Assembly: GCA_964569555.1 (NCBI GenBank) | Contig: CAZMTT010000032.1 | Location: 1 to 14,233 of the forward strand | From: G020353235 sp964569555 | GTDB taxonomy: Bacteria; Chloroflexota; Dehalococcoidia; Dehalococcoidales; JAUYDJ01 | Length of the DNA stretch: 14,233 bases | Direction: 5' to 3' | Shown: positions 1 through 6,519 of the stretch, in pieces | Numbering within the stretch: position 1 is the stretch's first letter | Layout: every line of letters begins with the position of its first letter | Program-made: the position numbers and the translations under genes | The notes under the pieces: model-generated | The model's input: the letters and a program-made list of their open reading frames with translations, nothing else | The model's database searches: none | Told to the model about the DNA's origin: nothing

Positions 1-476
1 TAAATGCCCTCGCCCTCCAGGACGCCCTGGAGAGGGAAGGGGTAACCACCAGGACGCAGACCGCCATCAACATTGAACAGGTGGCTGAGCCATATATCAG
101 AAGGCGGGCAATTCGGCACCTGGAGAAAGGTAGGGCGGTTATCTTCGCGGCTGGCACCGGCAACCCCTATATGACCACGGATACCGCGGCTGCCCTGAGA
201 GCTGTTGAGATTGGTGCCGATGTTCTCCTGATGACCAAAAATAACGTTGATGGCATCTACAGTGCCGACCCGCACAAGAATCCCCATGCCAAGAAATTTG
301 ATAAGATTACCCATCTTGAAGCGCTGAATTTACGTCTCCAGGTAATGGATGCGACCGCTCTCTCACTGTGTCTGGAAAACAGGCTACCGATTGTTGTTTT
401 TGACCTTCAAGCTCCGGAAGGTATCGAGCGGGCAGTCAGTGGTGAGCCCATTGGCAGTCTAGTAATCAGTGAGTAA
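1..476 (+). CDS. pyrH: UMP kinase (uridylate kinase), 3' part only
   Basis: This is the C-terminal 157 residues of UMP kinase, which phosphorylates UMP to UDP in the cytoplasm during pyrimidine nucleotide synthesis. The gene starts before the window; the open frame begins at base 3. Visible family motifs are AEPYIRRRAIRHLEKG, then the glycine-rich FAAGTGNPYMTTDTAAALRA segment, then NVDGIYSADP, all characteristic of the bacterial hexameric PyrH amino-acid-kinase fold. Since the family is about 240 residues long, roughly the first third is missing. It ends in TAA one base before the ATG of frr. The pyrH-frr-uppS-cdsA order is common in bacteria and supports the call. An internal GTG at 81 is not the start, because conserved PyrH sequence continues upstream of it. 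Confidence 0.96.
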   Translation, partial: NALALQDALEREGVTTRTQTAINIEQVAEPYIRRRAIRHLEKGRAVIFAAGTGNPYMTTDTAAALRAVEIGADVLLMTKNNVDGIYSADPHKNPHAKKFDKITHLEALNLRLQVMDATALSLCLENRLPIVVFDLQAPEGIERAVSGEPIGSLVISE

Positions 477-477
477 A

Positions 478-1035
478 ATGGTAAGCGGCATTTTAGGTAA
501 CATCAAAGACAAGATGGAAACATCTTTAAACCTGTTGCAACAGGAACTGGCCACTATCCGCACCGGACACGCTACCCCTGCCCTGATTGAGCACATCAAA
601 GTGGAATATGCCGGTGTGCCCACCCCGCTAAATCAGATTGCCGGTATCTCCGCCCCGGCGGCGAGGCTGCTGGTTATCCAGCCCTGGGACCGGGGCAGTA
701 TCCATGATATCGAGAAGGCAATCCTGAAGTCTGATATCGGACTAACCCCGACCAGTGATGGCAATATAATTAGATTAAATATCCCGCCACTTACCGAGGA
801 AAGGCGGCAGGAGCTAACCAAACTGGTCAAAAACAGAGTTGAGGAGAAAAAAATAGCCATACGCAATCTCAGGCGTGAAGCCATGGAGGGGCTGAGAGGT
901 CTGGAGAAAGACCGGGAGATATCACAGGACGAACTGAAGCGCTCCCTGGACCAGTTACAGAGGCTTACCGATGGCTACATAACCGATGCCGACCAGACTG
1001 GACAGAGCAAAGAGACCGAGCTCCTGGAAGTCTAA
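478..1035 (+). CDS. frr: ribosome recycling factor
   Basis: Ribosome recycling factor works with EF-G to split the post-termination ribosome so that it can start again. The 185-residue length from the ATG at 478 equals the usual family length. Visible conserved stretches are ELATIRTGHATPALIEHI near the start, PLNQIAGIS, the IQPWDRGSIHDIEKAI segment, then IRLNIPPLTEERRQEL and the charged coiled-coil C-terminal half (VKNRVEEKKIAIRNLRREA). An in-frame GTG at 469 would add three residues and overlap pyrH by 8 nt. I prefer ATG 478 on length, although neither start has a strong Shine-Dalgarno sequence, so reinitiation after the pyrH stop is plausible. Nothing unusual is seen in the protein. Confidence 0.96.
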   Translation: MVSGILGNIKDKMETSLNLLQQELATIRTGHATPALIEHIKVEYAGVPTPLNQIAGISAPAARLLVIQPWDRGSIHDIEKAILKSDIGLTPTSDGNIIRLNIPPLTEERRQELTKLVKNRVEEKKIAIRNLRREAMEGLRGLEKDREISQDELKRSLDQLQRLTDGYITDADQTGQSKETELLEV

Positions 1036-1057
1036 GGATACATCCAGGCGGTAGATA

Positions 1058-1774
1058 ATGATGGCTACCCAATCGCTAAAAGAGACTACCCATGCTCCCC
1101 AGCATGTGGCAATTATCATGGATGGTAACCGCCGGTGGGCAGAAATCCGTGGCTTACCCCAACTTGAAGGACACCGCCATGGTCTGGAAAATATGCGTTC
1201 GGTAGTCTCCTATCTTGGCGACCGCCAGGTCAAATATGTAACTATCTTTGCCTTTTCCACCGAAAACTGGAGCCGCCCCAGAGACGAAGTTAGAGGCTTG
1301 CTCCGGCTCCTGGAAGAAAGAATAGAGAAGGAAACACAGGGGTTTCACCGTAAGGGCGTTAGACTGCGCCACCTGGGCTCTCTCGATAAACTATCCCCAT
1401 CCCTGCGGCGGTCGATAAAAAAGGCAGTCGAGCTGACCAAGGATAATACCGGGCTGACCCTCAGCTTTGCCTTTAACTATGGGGGGCGCAGCGAGATTTT
1501 ACACGCCGTTCGCCAGCTTATCAGTGAGAAAATACCCCCTCAGGATATAGACGAGGGTCTTTTTGATAATTATCTCTATACCACCGGTCTGCCCGATGTC
1601 GACCTGCTTATCCGTACCGGTGGTGAGCTGCGCATCAGTAATTTTTTGATCTGGCAGATGGCTTACAGTGAGTATTACTTCACCGATGTGCTGTGGCCCG
1701 ACCTTAACGGTAAAGAGCTTGATAAGGCGCTACTGGCCTATAGCCAGAGGCAGAGGCGCTTCGGCAGGTTATAG
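1058..1774 (+). CDS. uppS: undecaprenyl diphosphate synthase (cis-prenyltransferase)
   Basis: This enzyme condenses isopentenyl diphosphate units onto farnesyl diphosphate in cis to make undecaprenyl diphosphate, the lipid carrier for peptidoglycan and other wall polymers. Family motifs are complete: HVAIIMDGNRRWA with the catalytic Asp at residue 22, EGHRHG, FAFSTENWSRP, NYGGRSEI, and the C-terminal LLIRTGGELRISNFL followed by SEYYFTDVLWPDL. At 238 residues it is close to the usual family length. An AGGCGG Shine-Dalgarno sequence lies at 1046-1051, six bases before ATG 1058; a second ATG follows directly at 1061. It is 22 bases downstream of frr and 5 bases upstream of cdsA. The MEP-pathway genes dxr and ispG further downstream supply its substrates. 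Confidence 0.96.
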   Translation: MMATQSLKETTHAPQHVAIIMDGNRRWAEIRGLPQLEGHRHGLENMRSVVSYLGDRQVKYVTIFAFSTENWSRPRDEVRGLLRLLEERIEKETQGFHRKGVRLRHLGSLDKLSPSLRRSIKKAVELTKDNTGLTLSFAFNYGGRSEILHAVRQLISEKIPPQDIDEGLFDNYLYTTGLPDVDLLIRTGGELRISNFLIWQMAYSEYYFTDVLWPDLNGKELDKALLAYSQRQRRFGRL

Positions 1775-1779
1775 ACCGC

Positions 1780-2577
1780 ATGCTAACAAAAAGGCTTATA
1801 ACCTCACTCTGGGCACTTCCCCTGGTTATGGTTGCTATCTGGTTTGACCAGCCGCTACCTTGGTTCGCCATACTGGCGGCTATTTGCGGGCTGGTAGCCA
1901 CCTATGAGTTCTACCAGATGGTGGCGGCGGCTAAAGTACCCCCGCTGACTTACTTCGGGCTAATCGGGACACTGGTATTCATTTTAAGCCCGCTATTTGA
2001 GCTTTCCCGACCACTGATACTGTCCCTCATCGTGGTACTGTCCCTCATCTTGCTGCTGGCACGTCGGCAAAAAGAGCAGGCCTTTGCCAGCTGGGCATGG
2101 ACGATGGCCGGCATCCTCTATCTGGGCTGGCTGCTCAGCTATCTGGTGGCGCTGAGAGGGCTGGAGGACGGCCGAAACTGGGTCTTTTTTGCCTTCTTCG
2201 TCACCTTTGCCACCGACACCAGTGCTTTCTTTGTCGGCCGAGCGCTGGGCAGACACCGCCTGGCACCACAAATTAGCCCGGCTAAAACCTGGGAGGGAGC
2301 CATCGCCGGTGTCTGCGGCGCCGTTATCATCAGCCAGCTCTTTGTTTTCGCCACCCCCCTCGTTCTCCCCCTCACCTGGTGGCAGGCGATACTTCTGGGC
2401 CTGGTGGTTAGCATCTTTTGCCAGCTGGGCGACCTGGTTGAGTCCCTGTTCAAGCGCAATATGGAAGCTAAAGAGGCCGGACGGCTGTTCCCGGGGCATG
2501 GCGGTTCCCTGGACCGCCTGGACAGCATTATCTTCGCGGGTATAGTGGTATACTATTACGTGATATGGGTGATTTAA
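1780..2577 (+). CDS. cdsA: phosphatidate cytidylyltransferase (CDP-diglyceride synthase)
   Basis: CdsA is an integral membrane enzyme that converts phosphatidic acid and CTP to CDP-diacylglycerol, the branch-point precursor of phosphatidylglycerol and phosphatidylethanolamine. The protein has 265 residues with multiple hydrophobic segments throughout. Near residues 145-175 it has the family segment ATDTSAFFVGR...ISPAKTWEG, and at about 213-248 the C-terminal signature QLGDLVESLFKR...KEAG...PGHGGSLDRLD. Two positions differ from the PROSITE-type signature as I recall it: the usual K-D is K-E (E232), and the hydrophobic residue after HGG is Ser (S243). The fold and other motif residues are intact, so I expect an active enzyme. 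The ATG at 1780 follows the uppS stop by 5 bases, and the 3' end overlaps dxr by 13 bases. Confidence 0.94.
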   Translation: MLTKRLITSLWALPLVMVAIWFDQPLPWFAILAAICGLVATYEFYQMVAAAKVPPLTYFGLIGTLVFILSPLFELSRPLILSLIVVLSLILLLARRQKEQAFASWAWTMAGILYLGWLLSYLVALRGLEDGRNWVFFAFFVTFATDTSAFFVGRALGRHRLAPQISPAKTWEGAIAGVCGAVIISQLFVFATPLVLPLTWWQAILLGLVVSIFCQLGDLVESLFKRNMEAKEAGRLFPGHGGSLDRLDSIIFAGIVVYYYVIWVI

Positions 2578-3704
2578 AACGATTAGCCGTGCTGGGCTCA
2601 ACCGGTTCCATCGGCCAGCAAACACTCCAAGTAGTCCGCGCCCTGCCCAACCAGTTTCGCATCATTGGCTTAGCCGCGGCGGATAACATTGACTTGTTCC
2701 AGCAGCAAATAACTGAATTCAGGCCCGATTTCATCTATTTTCGGGCCGAAGAGTCCCGCCTGGCTAATGCGGGCAGCGAGTTTCTAGCTCTGGATGACAT
2801 TGCCGCTCACCCCGAGGTGGACATGGTGGTTGTGGCCACTTCGGGAAAGGCCGGGCTTAGCCCTACCCTGGCGGCGGTAAGAGCCGGTAAAAATGTCGCC
2901 CTGTCCAACAAAGAATCGCTGGTTATGGCCGGGGAGATAATAACCGCTGAAGCCGAGCGTAACGGGGCCCGGATTCTGCCGGTTGATAGTGAGCACAGTG
3001 CCATATGGCAGTGCCTCCGGGGTGAAAGCCAGCTGACGGGCAGAATTATCCTGACTGCTTCCGGGGGACCCTTCCTTTACTACACGCCGGAGCAGCTAAA
3101 TGAGGTTACCGTAGAGCAGGCACTGGCCCACCCCTCCTGGAAGATGGGCCGAAAGGTCACCATTGACTCCGCCACCCTGATGAACAAGGGGCTTGAGGTA
3201 ATTGAAGCCCACTGGCTGTTTGATATGCCCTATGAACATATTGATATTCTCATTCATCCGCAGAGCATAATTCACTCTATGGTGGAATTCGCTGACGGCT
3301 CAATCAAGGCGCAACTGGGCTACCCGGATATGCGGTTGCCCATTCAGTATGCCCTGACCTACCCGGAGCGTCTGCCCAACCCGGAACTGCCCGGGGTTGA
3401 CTGGAGCCAGATAAAGAGCCTGACCTTTGCCACCCCCGACTTTGATGCCTTCCCCTGTTTCAAATTAGCCATTGAGGCCGGCAAAAAAGGCGGGACATAT
3501 CCCACCGTGCTCTGCGCCGCTGATGAGGTTGCCGTTGAACTCTTCCTCTCCCGGCGCCTGAAATTCAGTGAGATTGCCCATCTTGTCGGGCAGGTGCTGA
3601 GCCAGCACCAAGCCATTACCCACCCCACCCTGGCCGAAATTATCAAGGCGGATAGCTGGGCGAGAGAGAAGCTAAATCAACTGGCGGAGATTAGTCAATG
3701 CTAA
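2565..3704 (+). CDS. dxr: 1-deoxy-D-xylulose 5-phosphate reductoisomerase
   Basis: Dxr catalyses the NADPH-dependent rearrangement and reduction of 1-deoxy-D-xylulose 5-phosphate to 2-C-methyl-D-erythritol 4-phosphate, the committed step of the MEP isoprenoid pathway. The 379 residues show the N-terminal NADPH-binding GSTGSIG (residues 11-17), NKESLVMAGE, the metal-binding PVDSEHSAIWQ, TASGGPF, the mobile active-site segment HPSWKMGRKVTIDSATLMNK, then HPQSIIHSMVEF and GYPDMRLPIQYAL. Length and motif order are normal. The ATG at 2565 lies inside the end of cdsA with no clear Shine-Dalgarno sequence, so translational coupling is likely. No better in-frame start was found, and the N-terminus aligns with the usual short lead-in to the Rossmann motif. 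It overlaps rseP by 7 bases. Confidence 0.97.
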   Translation: MGDLKRLAVLGSTGSIGQQTLQVVRALPNQFRIIGLAAADNIDLFQQQITEFRPDFIYFRAEESRLANAGSEFLALDDIAAHPEVDMVVVATSGKAGLSPTLAAVRAGKNVALSNKESLVMAGEIITAEAERNGARILPVDSEHSAIWQCLRGESQLTGRIILTASGGPFLYYTPEQLNEVTVEQALAHPSWKMGRKVTIDSATLMNKGLEVIEAHWLFDMPYEHIDILIHPQSIIHSMVEFADGSIKAQLGYPDMRLPIQYALTYPERLPNPELPGVDWSQIKSLTFATPDFDAFPCFKLAIEAGKKGGTYPTVLCAADEVAVELFLSRRLKFSEIAHLVGQVLSQHQAITHPTLAEIIKADSWAREKLNQLAEISQC

Positions 3705-4756
3705 TTGCGGGTATAATCGGTTTCCTGGCACTGTCGGTGATGATACTGGCCCACGAGCTGGGGCATTTTATCACCGCCAAGGCACTGGGTGTTAAGGTAG
3801 AAGAGTTCGGTCTGGGCTACCCGCCCCGCCTGTTGTCTTTTAAAAAAGGGGAAACGGTTTACTCATTAAATGCGATACCCTTCGGCGGTTTCAATAAGCT
3901 GTCCGGGGAAGAAGACCCCAACATACCCCGAAGCCTGGCCAGCAAAAGCGTTGGTGCCCGGCTTCTTATCCTCAGCGCCGGCTCAGTAGCCATGTTCCTG
4001 CTGGCTCTGTTGCTGTTTTCCAGCCTTTTCATGATTCCCCGTGATGTGGTTACCGGGCAGATAGCGGTGTTAGAGGTGGATGAGAATACGCCCGCCGAGC
4101 AGGCTGGCGTCAGGCCGGGGGACATTATTCTCGGCGTGAATGGCAAGCCGGTGGACAACCCGACTGACCTGAACTACGCCATCCAGCGCAGCCTGGGTGA
4201 TGAATTTACCCTGCTCGTCCAGCACCGTGATTCAACCGAGGAGGAAATCCGGGTTATGCCCCAGTGGGTAGAATCGGAAAAAAGATGGCTAATCGGCGTT
4301 AAAATAGACCTGTTAAACCCGACGGTGTCCAGCCAGCATTATCCCTTCTGGCGAGCGATACCGCTGGGAGCAGCTAAATTCGCCGATACCATTATTCTAT
4401 GGGGGGATGGGCTGGTCAGTGCCATTACTGGAGAGACCTCGGCACAGTTTCTGGGTCCGGTGGCTCTGGTCCAGCTCACCGCCGAGCTAGCCCGGTTCGG
4501 CATTCTACCCTTGCTGGAGATTGCGGCTATAATCAGTTTAATACTGGGTATATGCAATCTGCTCCCCCTCCCCGCCCTGGACGGTGGCCGGATTGTCTTT
4601 GTCCTGTTAGAATGGGTGCGCCGGGGCAAGCGCGTTTCGCCCAAAACCGAAGGTTTGATACATCTGGCCGGTCTGGCCATGCTGATGGCACTTCTGCTGG
4701 TCATCACCTACCAGGATATTATCCGTATCATCAGTGGAGAAAGCCTGTTGCCATGA
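3698..4756 (+). CDS. rseP: site-2 intramembrane zinc metalloprotease, RseP/RasP family
   Basis: This 352-residue membrane protein belongs to the M50 site-2 protease family, which cleaves transmembrane segments such as anti-sigma factors or signal-peptide remnants. The zinc-binding HELGH motif sits in the first transmembrane helix (residues 19-23). A conserved GLGYPPRLLSFKKGETVYSL segment and FGGF follow. A second hydrophobic helix lies at about residues 86-105, a single PDZ domain at about 120-200 (with EQAGVRPGDIILGVNGKPV), and the third zinc-ligand motif PALDGGRI at about 292-299. A final hydrophobic segment ends the protein. GGCGGAGA at 3683-3690 is a good Shine-Dalgarno sequence before ATG 3698, inside the end of dxr. 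It ends in an ATGA overlap with ispG. The actual substrate cannot be told from the sequence. Confidence 0.94.
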   Translation: MLIAGIIGFLALSVMILAHELGHFITAKALGVKVEEFGLGYPPRLLSFKKGETVYSLNAIPFGGFNKLSGEEDPNIPRSLASKSVGARLLILSAGSVAMFLLALLLFSSLFMIPRDVVTGQIAVLEVDENTPAEQAGVRPGDIILGVNGKPVDNPTDLNYAIQRSLGDEFTLLVQHRDSTEEEIRVMPQWVESEKRWLIGVKIDLLNPTVSSQHYPFWRAIPLGAAKFADTIILWGDGLVSAITGETSAQFLGPVALVQLTAELARFGILPLLEIAAIISLILGICNLLPLPALDGGRIVFVLLEWVRRGKRVSPKTEGLIHLAGLAMLMALLLVITYQDIIRIISGESLLP

Positions 4757-5805
4757 TGTCTCGTCGAATCAGCCAACCGATTCAAATTGGTGGGGTAACG
4801 GTGGGGGGTAACGCCCCTATCGTGGTTCAGTCTATGACCAAAACCGATACCCGTGATGTTATGTCAACTATTAATCAGATTAATGAGCTTGCCGAGTACG
4901 GCTGCGAGCTAATCCGGGTAGCCGTGCCCGATGCCGAAGCCGCCGAGGCTATCTCGGCGATAAAGAAGGGCATTTCCCTGCCCTTGATTGCCGATATCCA
5001 CTTTGACTACCGCCTCGCTTTAGTGGCACTGGAGGCTGGCGCTGACGGGCTGCGCCTGAACCCGGGCAATATCGGTGAGCCGGATAAAGTTAAGACCGTA
5101 GTAAAGGCTGCCAAAGAAAGAGGTATTCCCATCCGCATCGGGGTAAATGCGGGCAGCCTGCCCGAAACCACCAAGACCGGGCTTACTGTTGCCCGGCGAA
5201 TGACCGAAGCCGCACTGGAGCAGGTAAAGCTGCTGGAAAGCCTTGACTTCGGGCTGATTAAAATATCGCTCAAGGCTTTTGATGTGCCGACCACCATTGA
5301 AGCCTACCGGGATATTGCCGGGAAAATACCCTACCCGCTCCACATCGGTATTACCGAGACCGGTCTGCCCCGCAAGGGTGTTATCCGCAGTGCGGTGGGC
5401 ATCGGCACCCTGCTCTATCTGGGCATCGGCGATACCATCCGCGTTTCGCTGACGGCACACCCCAAAGAAGAGGTCATTGCCGCCTATGAGATTCTAAAGA
5501 GTTTAAATCTGCGCCAGCATGGCCCGGTCCTGGTCAGCTGCCCTTCCTGTGGTCGGGCTGAGGTTGATATTGTAAAATTGGCCGGGGCGGTTGAGGACAG
5601 GCTGGTCAAGATAGGCAAGCCGATAAAAGTAGCCGTGATGGGCTGTGTGGTCAACGGCCCCGGTGAAGCCAGAGACGCCGATGTCGGCATTGCCTGCGGC
5701 AAAGGCAAAGCCGTTTTATTCAAGAAGGGCAAGGAAATCGGGGTGGTTGAGGAGAAAGATTTTCTGACTACTTTAATGAGGGAAGTAGAAGATCTGACAA
5801 GATAA
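4753..5805 (+). CDS. ispG: 4-hydroxy-3-methylbut-2-en-1-yl diphosphate synthase (IspG/GcpE)
   Basis: IspG is the iron-sulfur enzyme that converts 2-C-methyl-D-erythritol 2,4-cyclodiphosphate to HMBPP, the penultimate step of the MEP pathway. The 350-residue, two-domain form is seen: an N-terminal TIM barrel (QSMTKTDTRDV, ADIHFDYRLAL, LRLNPGNIG, GVNAGSLP, ITETGLPRKG) and a C-terminal [4Fe-4S] domain. The cluster ligands C263, C266 (SCPSCGR), C298 (MGCVVNGPGE) and E305 have exactly the spacing of E. coli C270, C273, C305 and E312. The open frame runs on upstream to about 4399 inside rseP, but that extension is not IspG-like. The first Met pair at 4753/4756 overlaps the rseP stop as ATGA and gives the normal N-terminus. 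It ends in TAA 20 bases before the AT-rich orphan gene. Confidence 0.97.
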   Translation: MMSRRISQPIQIGGVTVGGNAPIVVQSMTKTDTRDVMSTINQINELAEYGCELIRVAVPDAEAAEAISAIKKGISLPLIADIHFDYRLALVALEAGADGLRLNPGNIGEPDKVKTVVKAAKERGIPIRIGVNAGSLPETTKTGLTVARRMTEAALEQVKLLESLDFGLIKISLKAFDVPTTIEAYRDIAGKIPYPLHIGITETGLPRKGVIRSAVGIGTLLYLGIGDTIRVSLTAHPKEEVIAAYEILKSLNLRQHGPVLVSCPSCGRAEVDIVKLAGAVEDRLVKIGKPIKVAVMGCVVNGPGEARDADVGIACGKGKAVLFKKGKEIGVVEEKDFLTTLMREVEDLTR

Positions 5806-5810
5806 CAATT

Positions 5811-5822
5811 ACTTAATTAAGT
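5811..5822. repeat. 12-bp perfect palindrome ACTTAATTAAGT
   Basis: The sequence ACTTAATTAAGT is identical to its reverse complement. It lies 5 bases after the ispG stop and 3 bases before the ATG of the following orphan gene, at the point where base composition switches from GC-rich to AT-rich. It could be an operator-type half-site pair or a mark of the junction at which the orphan entered. An AT-rich 12-mer can also arise by chance, and no function is shown. There is no T-tract or GC-rich stem, so it is not a standard terminator. Confidence 0.5.
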
Positions 5823-5825
5823 GCT

Positions 5826-6488
5826 ATGGACTTGAATATATATAGTTTAATAACAACGGGTATTCTTGCTTTGGCGGCAATTCTTGCTTATATAGTTCAA
5901 CGCGCAAGATACTTGAGAGAGATTGAGCCCGATTTAGAATTAAAATGGCCAGATAGTATCAGAGTAGTTAGGATGAGCCCTGATCTAAAAGAAGGTTTTG
6001 CGTTTTACATAGATATAAAAATAGAGAATCTTTCAGAGAATCACGCTCAAGATTTAAAATGTGAAGTTGATTTTAAGATATTTCCTCATAGAGAGAAGCC
6101 ACAGGTTATTAGTGGGAAAATCCAACCTCCTTTACTCTTGCTTTCCCCTGAGATTCTCGCTGAGCGTGTGACTAGTATCCCAATATATATAGGAACAAAT
6201 ATTGCCACCGAATTGTGGGACCCATTAGATTCATGGAATAGCAAAATAGATTCCCGCAAGGCTGGCTTCACAGCTGAAATTAACATTAACTACTTTGGCA
6301 AGCGAGAGTTGCTACTCTGGTTTTTAGTTCCGTGGAAATTTGGTAGAGTAAAGTACACTCGTTCAATTTTCGGAGCGTGGTGGGTTGAATTTGACGCAAG
6401 GTCTAAGCCACCTCATAAAACACGATATTGGGAGCATCCTAGCCTACCGAGGGAGACAATACAAAGCGTAACTAGCAAACCATGGTAA
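5826..6488 (+). CDS. hypothetical membrane-anchored protein, AT-rich orphan
   Basis: I do not recognise this 220-residue protein. One hydrophobic helix lies near the N-terminus (about residues 8-25, ITTGILALAAILAYIV), followed by QRARYLR. By the positive-inside rule this places the N-terminus outside and the rest of the protein in the cytoplasm. The soluble part alternates hydrophobic and polar residues (FYIDIKIENLSENHAQDLKC, EININYFGKRE), which suggests a beta-rich domain, and is rich in Trp and aromatic residues near residues 165-210. No catalytic motif is visible. Hand counts of two 60-base lines give 38% GC, against 62% for a line of ispG. Eight of its 14 Arg codons are AGA or AGG. This fits recent acquisition. 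ATG 5826 is the only ATG, GTG or TTG start after the in-frame TAA at 5814-5816, and no good Shine-Dalgarno sequence precedes it. Confidence 0.75.
   Translation: MDLNIYSLITTGILALAAILAYIVQRARYLREIEPDLELKWPDSIRVVRMSPDLKEGFAFYIDIKIENLSENHAQDLKCEVDFKIFPHREKPQVISGKIQPPLLLLSPEILAERVTSIPIYIGTNIATELWDPLDSWNSKIDSRKAGFTAEININYFGKRELLLWFLVPWKFGRVKYTRSIFGAWWVEFDARSKPPHKTRYWEHPSLPRETIQSVTSKPW
6391..6419 (+). promoter_or_regulatory. candidate sigma-70-type promoter for proS
   Basis: TTGACG at 6391-6396 matches the -35 consensus at five of six bases. CATAAA follows at 6414-6419 after exactly 17 bases and matches the -10 at four of six. It lies within the 3' end of the AT-rich orphan gene, about 100 bases before the proS ATG. 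AT-rich DNA produces such pairs by chance, so this is only a candidate. Confidence 0.25.
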
Positions 6489-6503
6489 GTTTACGGTAAA
6501 TTA

Positions 6504-6513
6504 AAAGGTGGAG
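6504..6513 (+). promoter_or_regulatory. Shine-Dalgarno site of proS
   Basis: AAAGGTGGAG lies six bases before ATG 6520. It is among the strongest Shine-Dalgarno matches on the + strand here and fixes the proS start at 6520 rather than at the second ATG at 6526. Confidence 0.75.
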
Positions 6514-6519
6514 TAAGAA

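Noticed and set aside
469..477. GTG at 469 as the frr start
   Set aside because: Possible, but ATG 478 gives the standard 185-residue length; the difference is only three residues.
1993..2625. Long minus-strand frame of 210 residues opposite cdsA and the start of dxr
   Set aside because: Compositionally biased antisense frame over two clear genes; typical of GC-rich DNA.
4399..4752. In-frame upstream extension of ispG giving a 468-residue frame
   Set aside because: It runs through the rseP coding region, is Pro/Arg-rich and low in IspG similarity, while the ATG at 4753 gives a normal 350-residue IspG.
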